Assembly (NCBI GenBank): GCA_050246915.1 | Contig: JBFWVD010000010.1 | Location: 1-64,000 of the forward strand | Length of the DNA stretch: 64,000 bases | Direction: 5' to 3' | From: JBFWVD01 sp050246915 | GTDB lineage: Bacteria > Actinomycetota > Acidimicrobiia > Acidimicrobiales > Ilumatobacteraceae | Shown here: one piece after another, positions 1 to 8,808 of the stretch | Position numbering within the stretch: position 1 is the stretch's first letter | Layout of the letters: each line of letters opens with the position of its first letter | The notes under the pieces: model-generated | What the model was told of the DNA's origin: nothing | The model's database searches: none | Seen by the model: only the letters and a program-made list of their open reading frames with translations | Made by a program: the position numbers and the translations under genes

Positions 1-1722
1 ATCGTCGGATTGAACGGAACCGGCAAATCGACGCTGCTGCGGGTGTTGGGCGGCATCGACCGTCCCGAGATCGGCGAGGTGCACTTCGGCTCGGGCGTCC
101 GAATCGCCGTGCTCGATCAGCGAGCAGAGCTGGCGGACGGTACGGCTCGCACCATCGTCGGGGACAACTGGGAAGCGGCCGCCGTGCTCGATCGCCTCGG
201 TGTCACCAGCTACGCCGATCGGCCGGTCGAGACCCTCTCGGGTGGGCAACGCAAGCGCATCGCACTGGCCAAGGCCCTGCTCACCGAGTCCGATCTGCTG
301 GTGCTCGACGAGCCCACCAACCATCTCGACGTCGACGCCATCGAGTACCTCGAAGATCGCCTGGCCCGGTTCCGTGGCGCGTTGTTGCTCGTGACCCATG
401 ATCGTCACGTGCTCGATCGGCTCACCACCAAGGTGCTGGAGCTGGATCGGGGCACCGGATATCTGCATGTTCCCGCCGGGCCGAACGCCGGTTCGGGCTA
501 CGCCGCCTACCTCGAGGCCCGCGCCGCACGCGAGGAGCAGGCCGTCGCGGCGGAGAAGACCCGCAAGAACCTCGCACGCAGCGAGCTGGCCTGGCTGCGT
601 CGTGGAGCACCGGCGCGCACCAGCAAGCCCAAGGCCCGCATCGAAGCGGCCAAGGAGCTCATCGAAGGGCGCATGCAGGCGGCGGCCCGCAGCGGAGATC
701 TCGATCTGTCGTCGCTGGGAACCTCTCGACTGGGTACCAAGGTGGTCGAGCTCGAAGGGGTGGGTCATCGCTTCGACGATCAGGCGTGGCTGTTCCGTGG
801 GTTGGACCTCCTGGTGGAGCCGGGCGATCGCCTCGGCATCGTCGGGCCGAACGGGGCCGGCAAGTCGACGTTGCTGGAGATCATCGCCGGGCGCATCACC
901 CCAGCCGAGGGGACCGTCGAGCGCGGCGCCACTGTCAATTTGGGTTACCACGATCAGCTCGGCGTGCAGCTCGACCCCGACATGCGAGTGCGTGATGCGG
1001 TGGCCGGACCGTTGCGGCCGGCCACGTGGGAGGACGATCGCCTGCTCGAGCGCTTCTGGTTCAACGACGATGCCCGCTACGCGCCGATCGGTCTGTTGTC
1101 GGGCGGCGAGCGGCGACGTCTGCAGTTGGTCATGACGTTGTCGGCACAGCCGAACGTGTTGTTGCTCGATGAGCCCACCAACGATCTCGACCTCGACACG
1201 TTGCGTGCCCTGGAGGAGTTCCTCGATGACTGGCCCGGGGCGTTGGTGACGGTGAGTCACGATCGCGCCTTCATGGAGCGCGTCGTCGAGCATGTGGTGG
1301 CGATCGAGGACGGCACCGCCGGCCTGGTGCGCGGTGGTATGGCCGGCTGGCTCGAGCAGCGCCGCCGAGGCGTGTCAACAAAAGTTGCTCCCAACTCCAA
1401 GGTCGCCGCGTCCAAGGTTCCCGCGTCCAAGGTCCCGCCTGGCGCCAAGGTGCCAGCCGACCCGGCGGTCACGGCCAAGGCTCCGTCGGCGCCGGATGCG
1501 CCGGTACGGCGCAGTGATTACACGCTCGGACGGCTCATCCGCGATGCGGAGAAGGACATGGAGCGCATCGGTCGCAAGCGCGATCAACTCCACGACCAAC
1601 TGGTGGCCACCACCGACCATGTCGAGTTGACCCGATTGGGCAAAGAGCTGGCGGTGGCCGAGGCGGCACTCGCCGAGGCCGAGGAGACCTGGTTGGCCCT
1701 GGCCGAAGAGCGCGAGCGCTGA
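1..1722 (+). CDS. ABC-F family ATPase (Uup-like), 5' end cut off by the window edge
   Basis: The reading frame is open from base 1, so the start lies outside the window; 573 residues remain. Two ABC ATPase domains are present. The first has Walker A GLNGTGKST at the extreme left, signature LSGGQRKR and Walker B followed by DEPTNHLD. The second has GPNGAGKST, LSGGERRR and DEPTNDLD. There are no membrane segments, and the twin cassette with an inter-domain linker is the ABC-F layout, whose members act on ribosomes (or, for Uup, on DNA or ribosome stress) rather than in transport. The last ~70 residues form a Glu/Lys-rich coiled coil like the Uup C-terminal domain. Between ATPase 2 and the coiled coil is a Lys/Pro/Ala-rich linker with repeated SKVP units. 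Family is certain; the exact subfamily is inferred. Confidence 0.93.
   Translation: MVGLNGTGKSTLLRVLGGIDRPEIGEVHFGSGVRIAVLDQRAELADGTARTIVGDNWEAAAVLDRLGVTSYADRPVETLSGGQRKRIALAKALLTESDLLVLDEPTNHLDVDAIEYLEDRLARFRGALLLVTHDRHVLDRLTTKVLELDRGTGYLHVPAGPNAGSGYAAYLEARAAREEQAVAAEKTRKNLARSELAWLRRGAPARTSKPKARIEAAKELIEGRMQAAARSGDLDLSSLGTSRLGTKVVELEGVGHRFDDQAWLFRGLDLLVEPGDRLGIVGPNGAGKSTLLEIIAGRITPAEGTVERGATVNLGYHDQLGVQLDPDMRVRDAVAGPLRPATWEDDRLLERFWFNDDARYAPIGLLSGGERRRLQLVMTLSAQPNVLLLDEPTNDLDLDTLRALEEFLDDWPGALVTVSHDRAFMERVVEHVVAIEDGTAGLVRGGMAGWLEQRRRGVSTKVAPNSKVAASKVPASKVPPGAKVPADPAVTAKAPSAPDAPVRRSDYTLGRLIRDAEKDMERIGRKRDQLHDQLVATTDHVELTRLGKELAVAEAALAEAEETWLALAEERER
1374..1389 (+). repeat. Dispersed 16-bp motif, copy 1
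   Basis: GTCAAC-AAAA-GTTGCT inside the ABC-F gene, read as codons TCA ACA AAA GTT GCT, an A/T-rich run in a GC-rich gene. One of 21 copies of GTCAAY-N4-VTTGV. Confidence 0.6.
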
Positions 1723-1725
1723 GCG

Positions 1726-3018
1726 TCAGGCGGCCACAGGAACACCGGGCAGCGCCGTGTGCGCCCGTATGCCGTCTGCGATCGCGCCGGATGGAGCCAC
1801 GGGTCCGAACGTCAGGTCATCAGCATGGCGTCGCTGGGGGAGTGCCACCGCGACGAGAGCGGAGGCCAATGCGACGGTGCCCGTCAATCGCACGGCGTCG
1901 ACCAGCAACAGTCCGCCCAACGTGCTCGTCACCGCACCGAGGACCCAGGCGACCTGTCCGGCTCCGTCCCATCGGGCGAACGTGGGCCGCAGTTGATGAC
2001 ACGGCACGGTGTCTTGGAACACGTGATCGCGATGTTGATGGGCGACGCTGCCGAGCAGACCGACGAACGCTGCCATGGTCGGGATGAGCACCTCGGGGAG
2101 CCACAGTGCTCCGACTGCCGCCGTCGAGGCGGCCAGCATCGCCGCGGCCAGCATGGCTGTCGGCAGGAGGACCACCTGGGCCAGGCGGGGCACCACCACG
2201 GTGCCGACCGAGCCACCGATGGTGTAGGCGACCAGCGCGGCCACGGCGATGATGCGACCGTGGTGCTCGCCGCTGGCCGCCGCGCTCCCAAGGACGATCA
2301 CCAACGCCCCGATCGCCATCTTCACCAGCGCGAACGCCGCTCCTGATGCCACGACTGCGCCGGGTGTGCTGGTCTGGACAGCGATCCGATCAGTTCGATG
2401 GTGCCCGAACCCCTGGACGGGGACGAGGCGCATCGAGACGGCAGCGATCGCGGCGGCGATGGCGATCGCTCCGGGCCCGGCCAGTGTGTAGGCCGCCATC
2501 GAACCGATCACGGCGCCGACCAGCGATCCGGCCGTGGCCATGCGGGTGACACGAGCGTTGGCGTCGAGCAGCGATCCGCGGCGTCGGTGGAGCAGCGGGA
2601 CCGAGGAGTACACGGTGACGGTGTGGAGCTTCTGCAATGACAGCAGGGCGAGCGTCAGTGGGTACACCACGACGTCAGCCGGACCGGATGCCAAGGCGAC
2701 CATGAGCGCCAGGAGCACGGCGATGCGAGCCTTGTAGCCGTTGCGCAGGGTCCGGACCGATCCGAGGTCGAAGCGCTCCGACAGCGAGCCGACCATCGGT
2801 GCCAACAGGGCGAACGGGAGGAGCGCGAAGACGAGGAACCCGGTGAGCGAGCCGGCGTCGTGGTCGCTGGTCGACAGCATGAACGTCGCGGCGAAGGCCA
2901 CGTTGACCGCGCCATTGGAGGCGGCGTGCCCGCCGTGGCACAGCAGCAGCCGGCGTTCATCTCCTGACGAGATCAGCCATCGCTCTGCGGCTCGACCGAT
3001 CGACCTGTTGGACACCAC
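1726..3018 (-). CDS. MFS-like multi-spanning membrane protein
   Basis: 430 residues with about ten to twelve hydrophobic segments and the loose architecture of a major facilitator superfamily transporter. A soluble N-terminal stretch of ~35 residues precedes the first helix, and a conserved-looking loop with FDLGSVRTLRNG follows helix 2. No substrate-specific motif is recognisable, so the cargo is unknown. The gene converges on the ABC-F gene with 3 bases between the stop codons and has no partner on its own strand. It ends in a short soluble tail. It could also be a non-transport MFS-fold protein. Confidence 0.65.
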   Translation of the reverse strand: MVSNRSIGRAAERWLISSGDERRLLLCHGGHAASNGAVNVAFAATFMLSTSDHDAGSLTGFLVFALLPFALLAPMVGSLSERFDLGSVRTLRNGYKARIAVLLALMVALASGPADVVVYPLTLALLSLQKLHTVTVYSSVPLLHRRRGSLLDANARVTRMATAGSLVGAVIGSMAAYTLAGPGAIAIAAAIAAVSMRLVPVQGFGHHRTDRIAVQTSTPGAVVASGAAFALVKMAIGALVIVLGSAAASGEHHGRIIAVAALVAYTIGGSVGTVVVPRLAQVVLLPTAMLAAAMLAASTAAVGALWLPEVLIPTMAAFVGLLGSVAHQHRDHVFQDTVPCHQLRPTFARWDGAGQVAWVLGAVTSTLGGLLLVDAVRLTGTVALASALVAVALPQRRHADDLTFGPVAPSGAIADGIRAHTALPGVPVAA

Positions 3019-3154
3019 ACCACCTCACTCCTGGCTTGCTCCTCTACCTACGGGTGCGATGGTGACGTTCTGAAGTGTTCGGTTTCCCAAGTTGTCGTAT
3101 CCCTGGGATGACGATCAGCAGACCTCGTCGAGAACATCGCGACAGCCCTGACTC

Positions 3155-3177
3155 GACCTGGCCGCGTTGGCCAGGTC
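3155..3177. terminator. Hairpin at the end of the MocR-type gene
   Basis: Perfect 9-bp stem GACCTGGCC / GGCCAGGTC with a 5-base loop, overlapping the stop codon of the regulator gene read on the minus strand. No T-run follows, so termination efficiency is uncertain. Confidence 0.5.
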
Positions 3178-4639
3178 AGGAGGTGCGGGCGCGCGGTCGG
3201 GTGGTGCGGCGGCCGACGCCGAGCACTGCATCGGCGAGTCGACCGCCCAGCGACTCGTGAGAGTCGCGGACCAGGCCGACGGTGACTCGGAGGTGATCGC
3301 TGGCGAACGGGTTCGTGATGAACGGGGTTCCGGGAGCGGCCCCGATGCCCTGCGCGGCCAGGGTCAGCAGCGCCGCTTGCTCGTCACGGGCCTCGATCCA
3401 CAGGTTGATGCCGTCGGTGCCGGTGGTGCGAACCCCTCGGGCGTGCAATGCATCGACCATCAGGGAGCGACGCTCGGCGTACACCTCCCGCGCCGTTTGG
3501 ACGGTCTGGATGACACGAGCGTCATCGAGCATCCGAGCGATGAGGCTCTGCAACACCCGAGAAGTCCATCCCGGACCGAGCGTGCGACGGTTCACCAGCG
3601 GAGTCACCACCGCTTCGGCGCCGCCGACTGCGGCGATCCGCAGATCGGGGCCGTGGCTCTTGGAGAAGCTCTGGATGAGCACACACTGAGCGGGGATGTG
3701 GCGTCCGAGGGACTCGAGAGAACTCGACGCGATGTCCCCGGAGTGATCGTCCTCCACCACGATCACACGACGGCCTTTGATGAGCGCCGCCAACTGCTTG
3801 GCCCGCGCCGCGTTCATCGAAACGCCCGCGGGGTTGTGGGCCCGTGGTTGCATGAACACCGCCACCGGCGCGGCATGCAACGCCGCTTGCATGGACGCCG
3901 GGACGACCCCGTGTCGATCGAGATCCAGAGCGATGACCTCGGCCCCGAGTTGTTCGAGCAGATCGAGCAGGGGAGGGAAGCCGGGATTCTCCACCGCCAC
4001 CCGATCGCCGAAGCGCACCAGGTGCGTACAGATGCGATCGAGCGCGTCCATGGCCCCGTCGACCACGGTGATGGCCTCGGGCACGAACGGCCATCGTTGT
4101 CGCAGTGCATCCTCGAGCGCCGGGAGCACGGGGTCATCGAGATACGAGTGTGTGAGATCCTGACGGCTCACCTTGCTGAGCAACGGCCGGAAGTCGGGCA
4201 GCAATCCTGGATCGGGTGTACCCGTCGAGAGGTCGAGGTCGAGATGAGCCGGGATGTCGGTGACGCGTCGATATCGCCGAGGCGCCAACGGGCGAGGGCT
4301 GCCGAGGACGAACGATCCGGCTCGACCGCGCGACTCGATCACCCCCAGCTGTGAGAGCACCTGCCACGCTTCGCTCACCGTCGTGGGACTGATCTCGAGC
4401 CGGCGCGCCAACTCCCGAACGGTGGGCAAGCGATCACCTGGTCGGAGCTGCGCGCTGGTGACGAGTCGGCTGATGGCGCCGGCGATGCTGCGCGACGAAC
4501 GGTCGTCGACCGCGTCGATGACGAGGTCGAGCTCGAGGCTCATCGCGCCACCGCGTTGGGGCCGCGTCGGTGTGAACGCTGGTGCATCGGTTGCATCGTC
4601 GCCCTCCTCTTCGGCGCTGTCATCGGTCGAACGGAGCAT
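3176..4639 (-). CDS. MocR-type transcriptional regulator (GntR HTH fused to aminotransferase fold)
   Basis: 487 residues. Residues ~35-105 form a GntR-type winged helix (LRPGDRLPTVRELARRLEIS, then TTVSEAWQVL). The remainder is a class I PLP-dependent aminotransferase fold with the PLP lysine in SFSKSHGPDLR. This is the MocR/GabR family, which binds PLP and an amino compound to control a neighbouring metabolic operon. It diverges from the pyrimidine catabolism operon with 120 bases between, so beta-alanine, a ureido compound or PLP-linked sensing of that pathway is the likely role (inference). The first 32 residues are acidic and low-complexity, and an ATG at 4543 (MSLELDL) may be the real start. 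Confidence 0.88.
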   Translation of the reverse strand: MLRSTDDSAEEEGDDATDAPAFTPTRPQRGGAMSLELDLVIDAVDDRSSRSIAGAISRLVTSAQLRPGDRLPTVRELARRLEISPTTVSEAWQVLSQLGVIESRGRAGSFVLGSPRPLAPRRYRRVTDIPAHLDLDLSTGTPDPGLLPDFRPLLSKVSRQDLTHSYLDDPVLPALEDALRQRWPFVPEAITVVDGAMDALDRICTHLVRFGDRVAVENPGFPPLLDLLEQLGAEVIALDLDRHGVVPASMQAALHAAPVAVFMQPRAHNPAGVSMNAARAKQLAALIKGRRVIVVEDDHSGDIASSSLESLGRHIPAQCVLIQSFSKSHGPDLRIAAVGGAEAVVTPLVNRRTLGPGWTSRVLQSLIARMLDDARVIQTVQTAREVYAERRSLMVDALHARGVRTTGTDGINLWIEARDEQAALLTLAAQGIGAAPGTPFITNPFASDHLRVTVGLVRDSHESLGGRLADAVLGVGRRTTRPRARTS

Positions 4640-4669
4640 TCACCTGCCGCTCATCGGCACGAAATGTTC

Positions 4670-4692
4670 TGGTACAGAAAGCCATTGTGCCA
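4670..4692. promoter_or_regulatory. Candidate operator in the MocR/pyrimidine divergent promoter
   Basis: Imperfect inverted repeat TGGTACA-N9-TGTGCCA (one mismatch) midway in the 120-base space between the divergent regulator and beta-ureidopropionase genes. Its position suits a shared operator for the MocR-type protein. The match is by symmetry only. Confidence 0.35.
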
Positions 4693-4759
4693 CTGATGTT
4701 GTGTCATTACGATCCGAACAACGAGACCATCGTCCGACGCGATCGAAGGGGGCCGATCC

Positions 4760-5602
4760 ATGGCCAACGTTGTGCGTGCTGCCTTGGTGCAGACGAAGTG
4801 GACCGGCGACAAGGCCTCGATGATCGACCTGCACGAGCAACACGCTCGGCAGGCGGCATCGCAGGGCGCACAGGTGATGTGCTTCCAGGAGCTCTTCTAC
4901 GGTCCGTACTTCTGTCAGGTGCAAGACACCGTGTACTACGACTACGCCGAGGAGATCCCCGACGGACCGACGACCCAGCGGTTCTGCGCGCTGGCCAAGG
5001 AACTCCACATGGTGCTCGTGCTCCCGATGTACGAACGCGAGCAGGACGGTGTGCTCTACAACACCGCGGCGGTGATCGATGCCGACGGCACGTACCTCGG
5101 CAAGTACCGCAAGACGCACATCCCTCAGGTGAAGGGGTTCTGGGAGAAGTTCTACTTCCGTCCTGGCAACCTCGGGTACCCGATCTTCGACACCGCAGTC
5201 GGACGCATCGGCGTGTACATCTGCTACGACCGCCATTTCCCCGAGGGATGGCGGGCGCTGGGGTTGGCCGGCGCCAAGATCGTGTTCAACCCCTCGGCCA
5301 CGAGTCGAGGGCTGTCGTCGCATCTGTGGCAGCTCGAGCAGCCGGCTTCGGCGGTGGCCAACGAGTACTTCGTGGGCGCCATCAATCGTGTCGGTGTCGA
5401 AGACCTCGGCGACAACGACTTCTACGGACAGACCTACTTCGTGAGCCCGCGCGGTCAGTTCGTCGGTGACGTCGCATCCACGTACGACGAAGAACTCGTC
5501 GTGCGAGACCTGGACATGGATCTGCTCACCGAAGTGCGCAACCAGTGGGCGTTCTATCGCGATCGTCGACCCGATATGTACGGCCCGCTGACCCAAGCGT
5601 GA
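4760..5602 (+). CDS. pydC: Beta-ureidopropionase (N-carbamoyl-beta-alanine amidohydrolase)
   Basis: 280 residues, nitrilase superfamily. The catalytic triad is visible: Glu in CFQELFYGP (~residue 44), Lys in GKYRKTHIP (~117) and Cys in YICYDRHFPE (~155). The CYDRHFPEG context is typical of beta-ureidopropionases, which convert N-carbamoyl-beta-alanine (or the methyl homologue) to beta-alanine, CO2 and ammonia in the cytoplasm as step three of reductive pyrimidine breakdown. A purine-rich AAGGGGG lies ~7 bases before the ATG. First gene of the operon; dihydropyrimidinase, which makes its substrate, follows. N-carbamoyl amino acid hydrolase is the alternative, but the operon argues for the pyrimidine role. 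Confidence 0.9.
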   Translation: MANVVRAALVQTKWTGDKASMIDLHEQHARQAASQGAQVMCFQELFYGPYFCQVQDTVYYDYAEEIPDGPTTQRFCALAKELHMVLVLPMYEREQDGVLYNTAAVIDADGTYLGKYRKTHIPQVKGFWEKFYFRPGNLGYPIFDTAVGRIGVYICYDRHFPEGWRALGLAGAKIVFNPSATSRGLSSHLWQLEQPASAVANEYFVGAINRVGVEDLGDNDFYGQTYFVSPRGQFVGDVASTYDEELVVRDLDMDLLTEVRNQWAFYRDRRPDMYGPLTQA

Positions 5603-5640
5603 TCTACTCCCAGCTGCACTGATTGCACGGACACCGCAAC

Positions 5641-5688
5641 GCCGGAACACTGAAAAGCCGGATCACCGAAGTGCCGGAACATCGAAAT
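5641..5688 (+). repeat. Three tandem 16-bp units before the dihydropyrimidinase gene
   Basis: Three head-to-tail 16-base units, each starting GCCGGA (5641-5656, 5657-5672, 5673-5688), with a decayed fourth copy just upstream. They fill the gap between pydC and the next start codon and end just before the GGAGG ribosome binding site. Confidence 0.6.
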
Positions 5689-5698
5689 GGAGGCCGTG

Positions 5699-7111
5699 AT
5701 GGCCAGGATCTTGATCAAGAACGGCAAGCTGATCTCGGCGACCGGCACCGACCTGATCGATGTGCTCATCGACGGCGAATCGGTGGCGGCGTTGGTGGCG
5801 CCCGGACAGTTGGCCGACCTCGAGGCCAACTGCGATCAGGTCATCGACGCCTCCGGGAAGTACGTGCTCCCCGGCGGTGTGGATGCCCACACCCACATGG
5901 AGCTTCCCTTCGGCGGCACGTTCGCATCGGACACCTTCGAGACCGGTAGCCGGGCCGCCGCGTGGGGTGGCACCACGACCATCGTCGACTTCGCCTCACA
6001 GCGCACCGGTGAGCGCGTCGAGGATTCACTCGCGGCATGGCACGGCAAGGCCGATGGGCAGTGCGCCATCGACTACGCCTTCCATCAGATCATCGGTGGC
6101 GTCGACGACGAGTCCTTGAAGGCCATGGACTATCTCGTCGACCACGAGGGCATCACGAGCTTCAAGCTGTTCATGGCGTATCCGGGCGTGTACCTCTCCG
6201 ACGACGGGCAGATCTTGCGGGCCATGCAGAAGGCGGCGTCCAACGGCGCCATGATCATGATGCACGCCGAGAACGGTCCGGCCATCGACGTGCTCATCGC
6301 CCAGGCCCTTGCTCGTGGCGAGACGGCCCCGTACTTCCATTCGCTCACCCGACCGGTGGAGATGGAAGAGGAAGCGACCCATCGGGCGATCATGTTGGCC
6401 AAGGTGGCCAAAGCGCCGCTGTACGTCGTGCACATGAGCGCCAAGGAGGCTGTGGACTCCGTCGCGCGGGCCCGCGACATGGGCGCCAACGTGTTCGGTG
6501 AGACGTGCCCGCAGTACCTGTACTTCTCGGTCGAGGAGCATCTCATGAAGCCGGGCTTCGAGGGCGCGGCGTACGTGTGCTCCACCCCGCTTCGCCATCG
6601 CTCCGAAGGTCATCAAGAGGCGCTGTGGAAGTACCTGCGCACCAACGACCTCTCCGTCGTGGCCACCGATCACTGCCCGTTCTGCATGAAGGAGCAAAAG
6701 GAGATGGGGATCGGCAACTTCTCGGCCATCCCCAACGGCATCGGTGGTGTGGAGCATCGCATGGACGTGCTCTACCAAGGAGTCGTCGACGGACAGATCT
6801 CTCTCGAGCGCTGGGTCGAACTGTGCTGCATCACTCCAGCGCGCATGTTCGGCCTGTACCCACGCAAGGGTTCACTACAGCCCGGGAGCGACGCCGACGT
6901 CGTCATCTACGACCCTTCGGCAACCACCCGTCTCAGTGTCGAGACCCATCACATGAACATGGACCACTCGGCCTACGAAGGGATGGTGGTGCGAGGCAAG
7001 GTCGACACGGTCATCAGCCGTGGCACCACCATCATCGCCAACGACACCTACCTCGGGCGCAAGGGACACGGTCGCTACGTGAAGCGCGGCCTGTCCAGCT
7101 ATCTGCACTGA
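5699..7111 (+). CDS. pydB: Dihydropyrimidinase / hydantoinase
   Basis: 470 residues, cyclic amidohydrolase. Metal ligands and motifs are in order: DAHTHMELPFGG near residue 60, the carboxylated-lysine motif SFKLFMAYPG (~150), MHAENG (~183), YVVHMS (~240) and ATDHCPF (~320). It hydrolyses 5,6-dihydrouracil or dihydrothymine to the N-carbamoyl-beta-amino acid, the substrate of the upstream gene product. I chose the ATG at 5699 (MARILIK) because GGAGG at 5689-5693 is correctly spaced for it; the in-frame ATG at 5687 has no ribosome binding site. Product identity is strong; D-hydantoinase activity is possible. Confidence 0.92.
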   Translation: MARILIKNGKLISATGTDLIDVLIDGESVAALVAPGQLADLEANCDQVIDASGKYVLPGGVDAHTHMELPFGGTFASDTFETGSRAAAWGGTTTIVDFASQRTGERVEDSLAAWHGKADGQCAIDYAFHQIIGGVDDESLKAMDYLVDHEGITSFKLFMAYPGVYLSDDGQILRAMQKAASNGAMIMMHAENGPAIDVLIAQALARGETAPYFHSLTRPVEMEEEATHRAIMLAKVAKAPLYVVHMSAKEAVDSVARARDMGANVFGETCPQYLYFSVEEHLMKPGFEGAAYVCSTPLRHRSEGHQEALWKYLRTNDLSVVATDHCPFCMKEQKEMGIGNFSAIPNGIGGVEHRMDVLYQGVVDGQISLERWVELCCITPARMFGLYPRKGSLQPGSDADVVIYDPSATTRLSVETHHMNMDHSAYEGMVVRGKVDTVISRGTTIIANDTYLGRKGHGRYVKRGLSSYLH

Positions 7112-7165
7112 GCCGTTCGCAACCGATCGCTCGCTGATCGCGTCATCAGCATCAGATCCCCCTGC

Positions 7166-7203
7166 GGGGTCCGGTCCGTGCTTTCCCCCACGGGCCGGAC
7201 CCC
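7166..7203. terminator. Strong GC-rich hairpin between dihydropyrimidinase and dehydrogenase genes
   Basis: A 15-bp stem with a single G-T wobble, arms 7166-7180 and 7189-7203, and an 8-base loop CTTTCCCC. No U-tract follows. Since the operon continues, it may act as an RNA-stabilising or partial termination element that lowers expression of distal genes. Confidence 0.55.
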
Positions 7204-7291
7204 GGCATTCGACCATCGAGACCCAGACCGCAACACCCATCGCCGTGAACACCAAGGCAGTGGGCAGCGTGGCCCGCATCGGAGCATCACC

Positions 7292-8779
7292 ATGAAACTC
7301 ATCAAACATTGGATCGGCGGCGAGTACGTACCGGGTGGCTCGGGCCGTACCGGCAACGTCTACAACCCGGCCACCGGACAGCAGACCGGCGAGGTGGCAC
7401 TGGCGACCGAGCACGACGTCGACGCTGCGGTCACAGCGGCCGCGGCCGCCCTCCCGGCGTGGCGGGCCACATCGTTGTCGCGACGCGCCGAGATAATGTT
7501 CAAGATCCGCGCTCTGGTGGACACCCATCGCAATGACATCGCCGCGCTGCTCACGGCCGAGCACGGCAAGGTGCTCTCCGATGCACTGGGGGAGGTGGCG
7601 CGCGGCCTCGAGAACATCGAGTTCGCCTGCGGCACCCCGCATCTGCTCAAGGGCGGGTTCAGCGAGCAGGCTGCAAGTGGAGTTGACGTGTACTCCATTC
7701 GGCAGCCCCTCGGCGTGGTGGCCGGCATCACACCGTTCAACTTCCCGGCGATGGTGCCCATGTGGATGTTCGCCAACGCGCTGGCCTGTGGCAACACCTT
7801 CGTGCTCAAGCCGTCGGAGAAGGATCCGTCGGTGACGAACTACGTCGCCGAGTTGCTCCATGAGGCCGGCGTGCCCGCTGGCGTCTACAACGTCGTGCAC
7901 GGCGACAAGGTGGCGGTCGATCGCCTGCTCACCCATCCCGACGTGGCGGCGGTCAGCTTCGTGGGGTCAACTCCCATCGCTCGATACGTCTACGAGACGG
8001 CGACGTCGAACGGGAAGCGATGCCAGGCCCTGGGCGGAGCGAAGAACCACATGGTGGTGCTGCCCGATGCGGACATCGACATGGCGGCCGACGCCGCGGT
8101 GTCCGCGGCGTTCGGTTCGGCAGGCGAGCGGTGCATGGCCATCAGCGTGGTGGTCGCCGTCGGTGGAGTCGGCGACCTCCTCGTCGATGCCATCGCCGCT
8201 CGCATGCCGTCCGTCAAGATCGGTCCGGGGGACACGAGTGGCAACGAGATGGGACCGCTCATCACCCGCGAGCATCGCGACAAGGTGGCGTCCTACATCG
8301 CCGCGGCCGACGCCGCAGGTGCCAAGGTGCTGGCCGATGGTCGTGACCTCCACGTGGACGGTGACGGCTACTTCCTCGGGCTCTCGCTGCTCGATCACGT
8401 GACACCAGAGATGAGTTGCTACACCGACGAGATCTTCGGACCGGTGCTCTCAGTGGTGCGGGTCGACACGTATGGCGATGCCATGCACCTCATCAACGAA
8501 AATCCGTTCGGCAACGGTACGGCGATCTTCACCCGTGACGGAGGGGCCGCGCGCCAGTTCGTCTACGACGTGCCCGTCGGCATGGTCGGCGTCAATGTCC
8601 CCATCCCGGTTCCGGTCAGTTACTACAGCTTCGGCGGATGGAAGTCCTCGCTGTTCGGTGACAGCCACATGTACGGGCCCGAAGGCATCAACTTCTACAC
8701 GCGCGGCAAGGTCGTCACACAGCGATGGCCAGACCCGTCCACCAGCAAGATCGACCTGGGTTTCCCCCAGAGCCGCTGA
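7292..8779 (+). CDS. mmsA: CoA-acylating (methyl)malonate-semialdehyde dehydrogenase
   Basis: 495 residues, aldehyde dehydrogenase fold. Seen: the NAD-binding region GVVAGITPFNFPAMVPMWMF, the glycine motif FVGSTPIA, and the catalytic cysteine in GSAGERCMAISV, a context characteristic of methylmalonate-semialdehyde dehydrogenases that use CoA rather than water. In this operon it would turn malonate semialdehyde (from beta-alanine transamination) into acetyl-CoA, or the methyl homologue from thymine into propionyl-CoA. Start ATG at 7292 (MKLIKHWIGGEY) matches the family N-terminus; the frame is open further upstream. Confidence 0.92.
   Translation: MKLIKHWIGGEYVPGGSGRTGNVYNPATGQQTGEVALATEHDVDAAVTAAAAALPAWRATSLSRRAEIMFKIRALVDTHRNDIAALLTAEHGKVLSDALGEVARGLENIEFACGTPHLLKGGFSEQAASGVDVYSIRQPLGVVAGITPFNFPAMVPMWMFANALACGNTFVLKPSEKDPSVTNYVAELLHEAGVPAGVYNVVHGDKVAVDRLLTHPDVAAVSFVGSTPIARYVYETATSNGKRCQALGGAKNHMVVLPDADIDMAADAAVSAAFGSAGERCMAISVVVAVGGVGDLLVDAIAARMPSVKIGPGDTSGNEMGPLITREHRDKVASYIAAADAAGAKVLADGRDLHVDGDGYFLGLSLLDHVTPEMSCYTDEIFGPVLSVVRVDTYGDAMHLINENPFGNGTAIFTRDGGAARQFVYDVPVGMVGVNVPIPVPVSYYSFGGWKSSLFGDSHMYGPEGINFYTRGKVVTQRWPDPSTSKIDLGFPQSR
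7672..7687 (-). repeat. Dispersed 16-bp motif, copy 2
   Basis: Minus-strand reading GTCAAC-TCCA-CTTGCA, inside the semialdehyde dehydrogenase gene (codons for A-S-G-V-D). Confidence 0.55.
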
Positions 8780-8808
8780 GCCCAGAGCGCAAGAGCAGAG
8801 GAGGACTC

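Noticed and set aside
827..2462. GCGATCGC and CGATCG octamers like cyanobacterial HIP1
   Set aside because: They are frequent but explained by common Asp-Arg and Ile-Ala codon pairs (GAT CGC, ATC GCC); the spacing shows nothing special.
7966..7981. GTCAAC-TCCC-ATCGCT as a further motif copy
   Set aside because: The right arm has C in place of the second T; counted as a near-match only, like 934 and 14536 (GTTACC arms) and 23764 (revcomp CATGAC).
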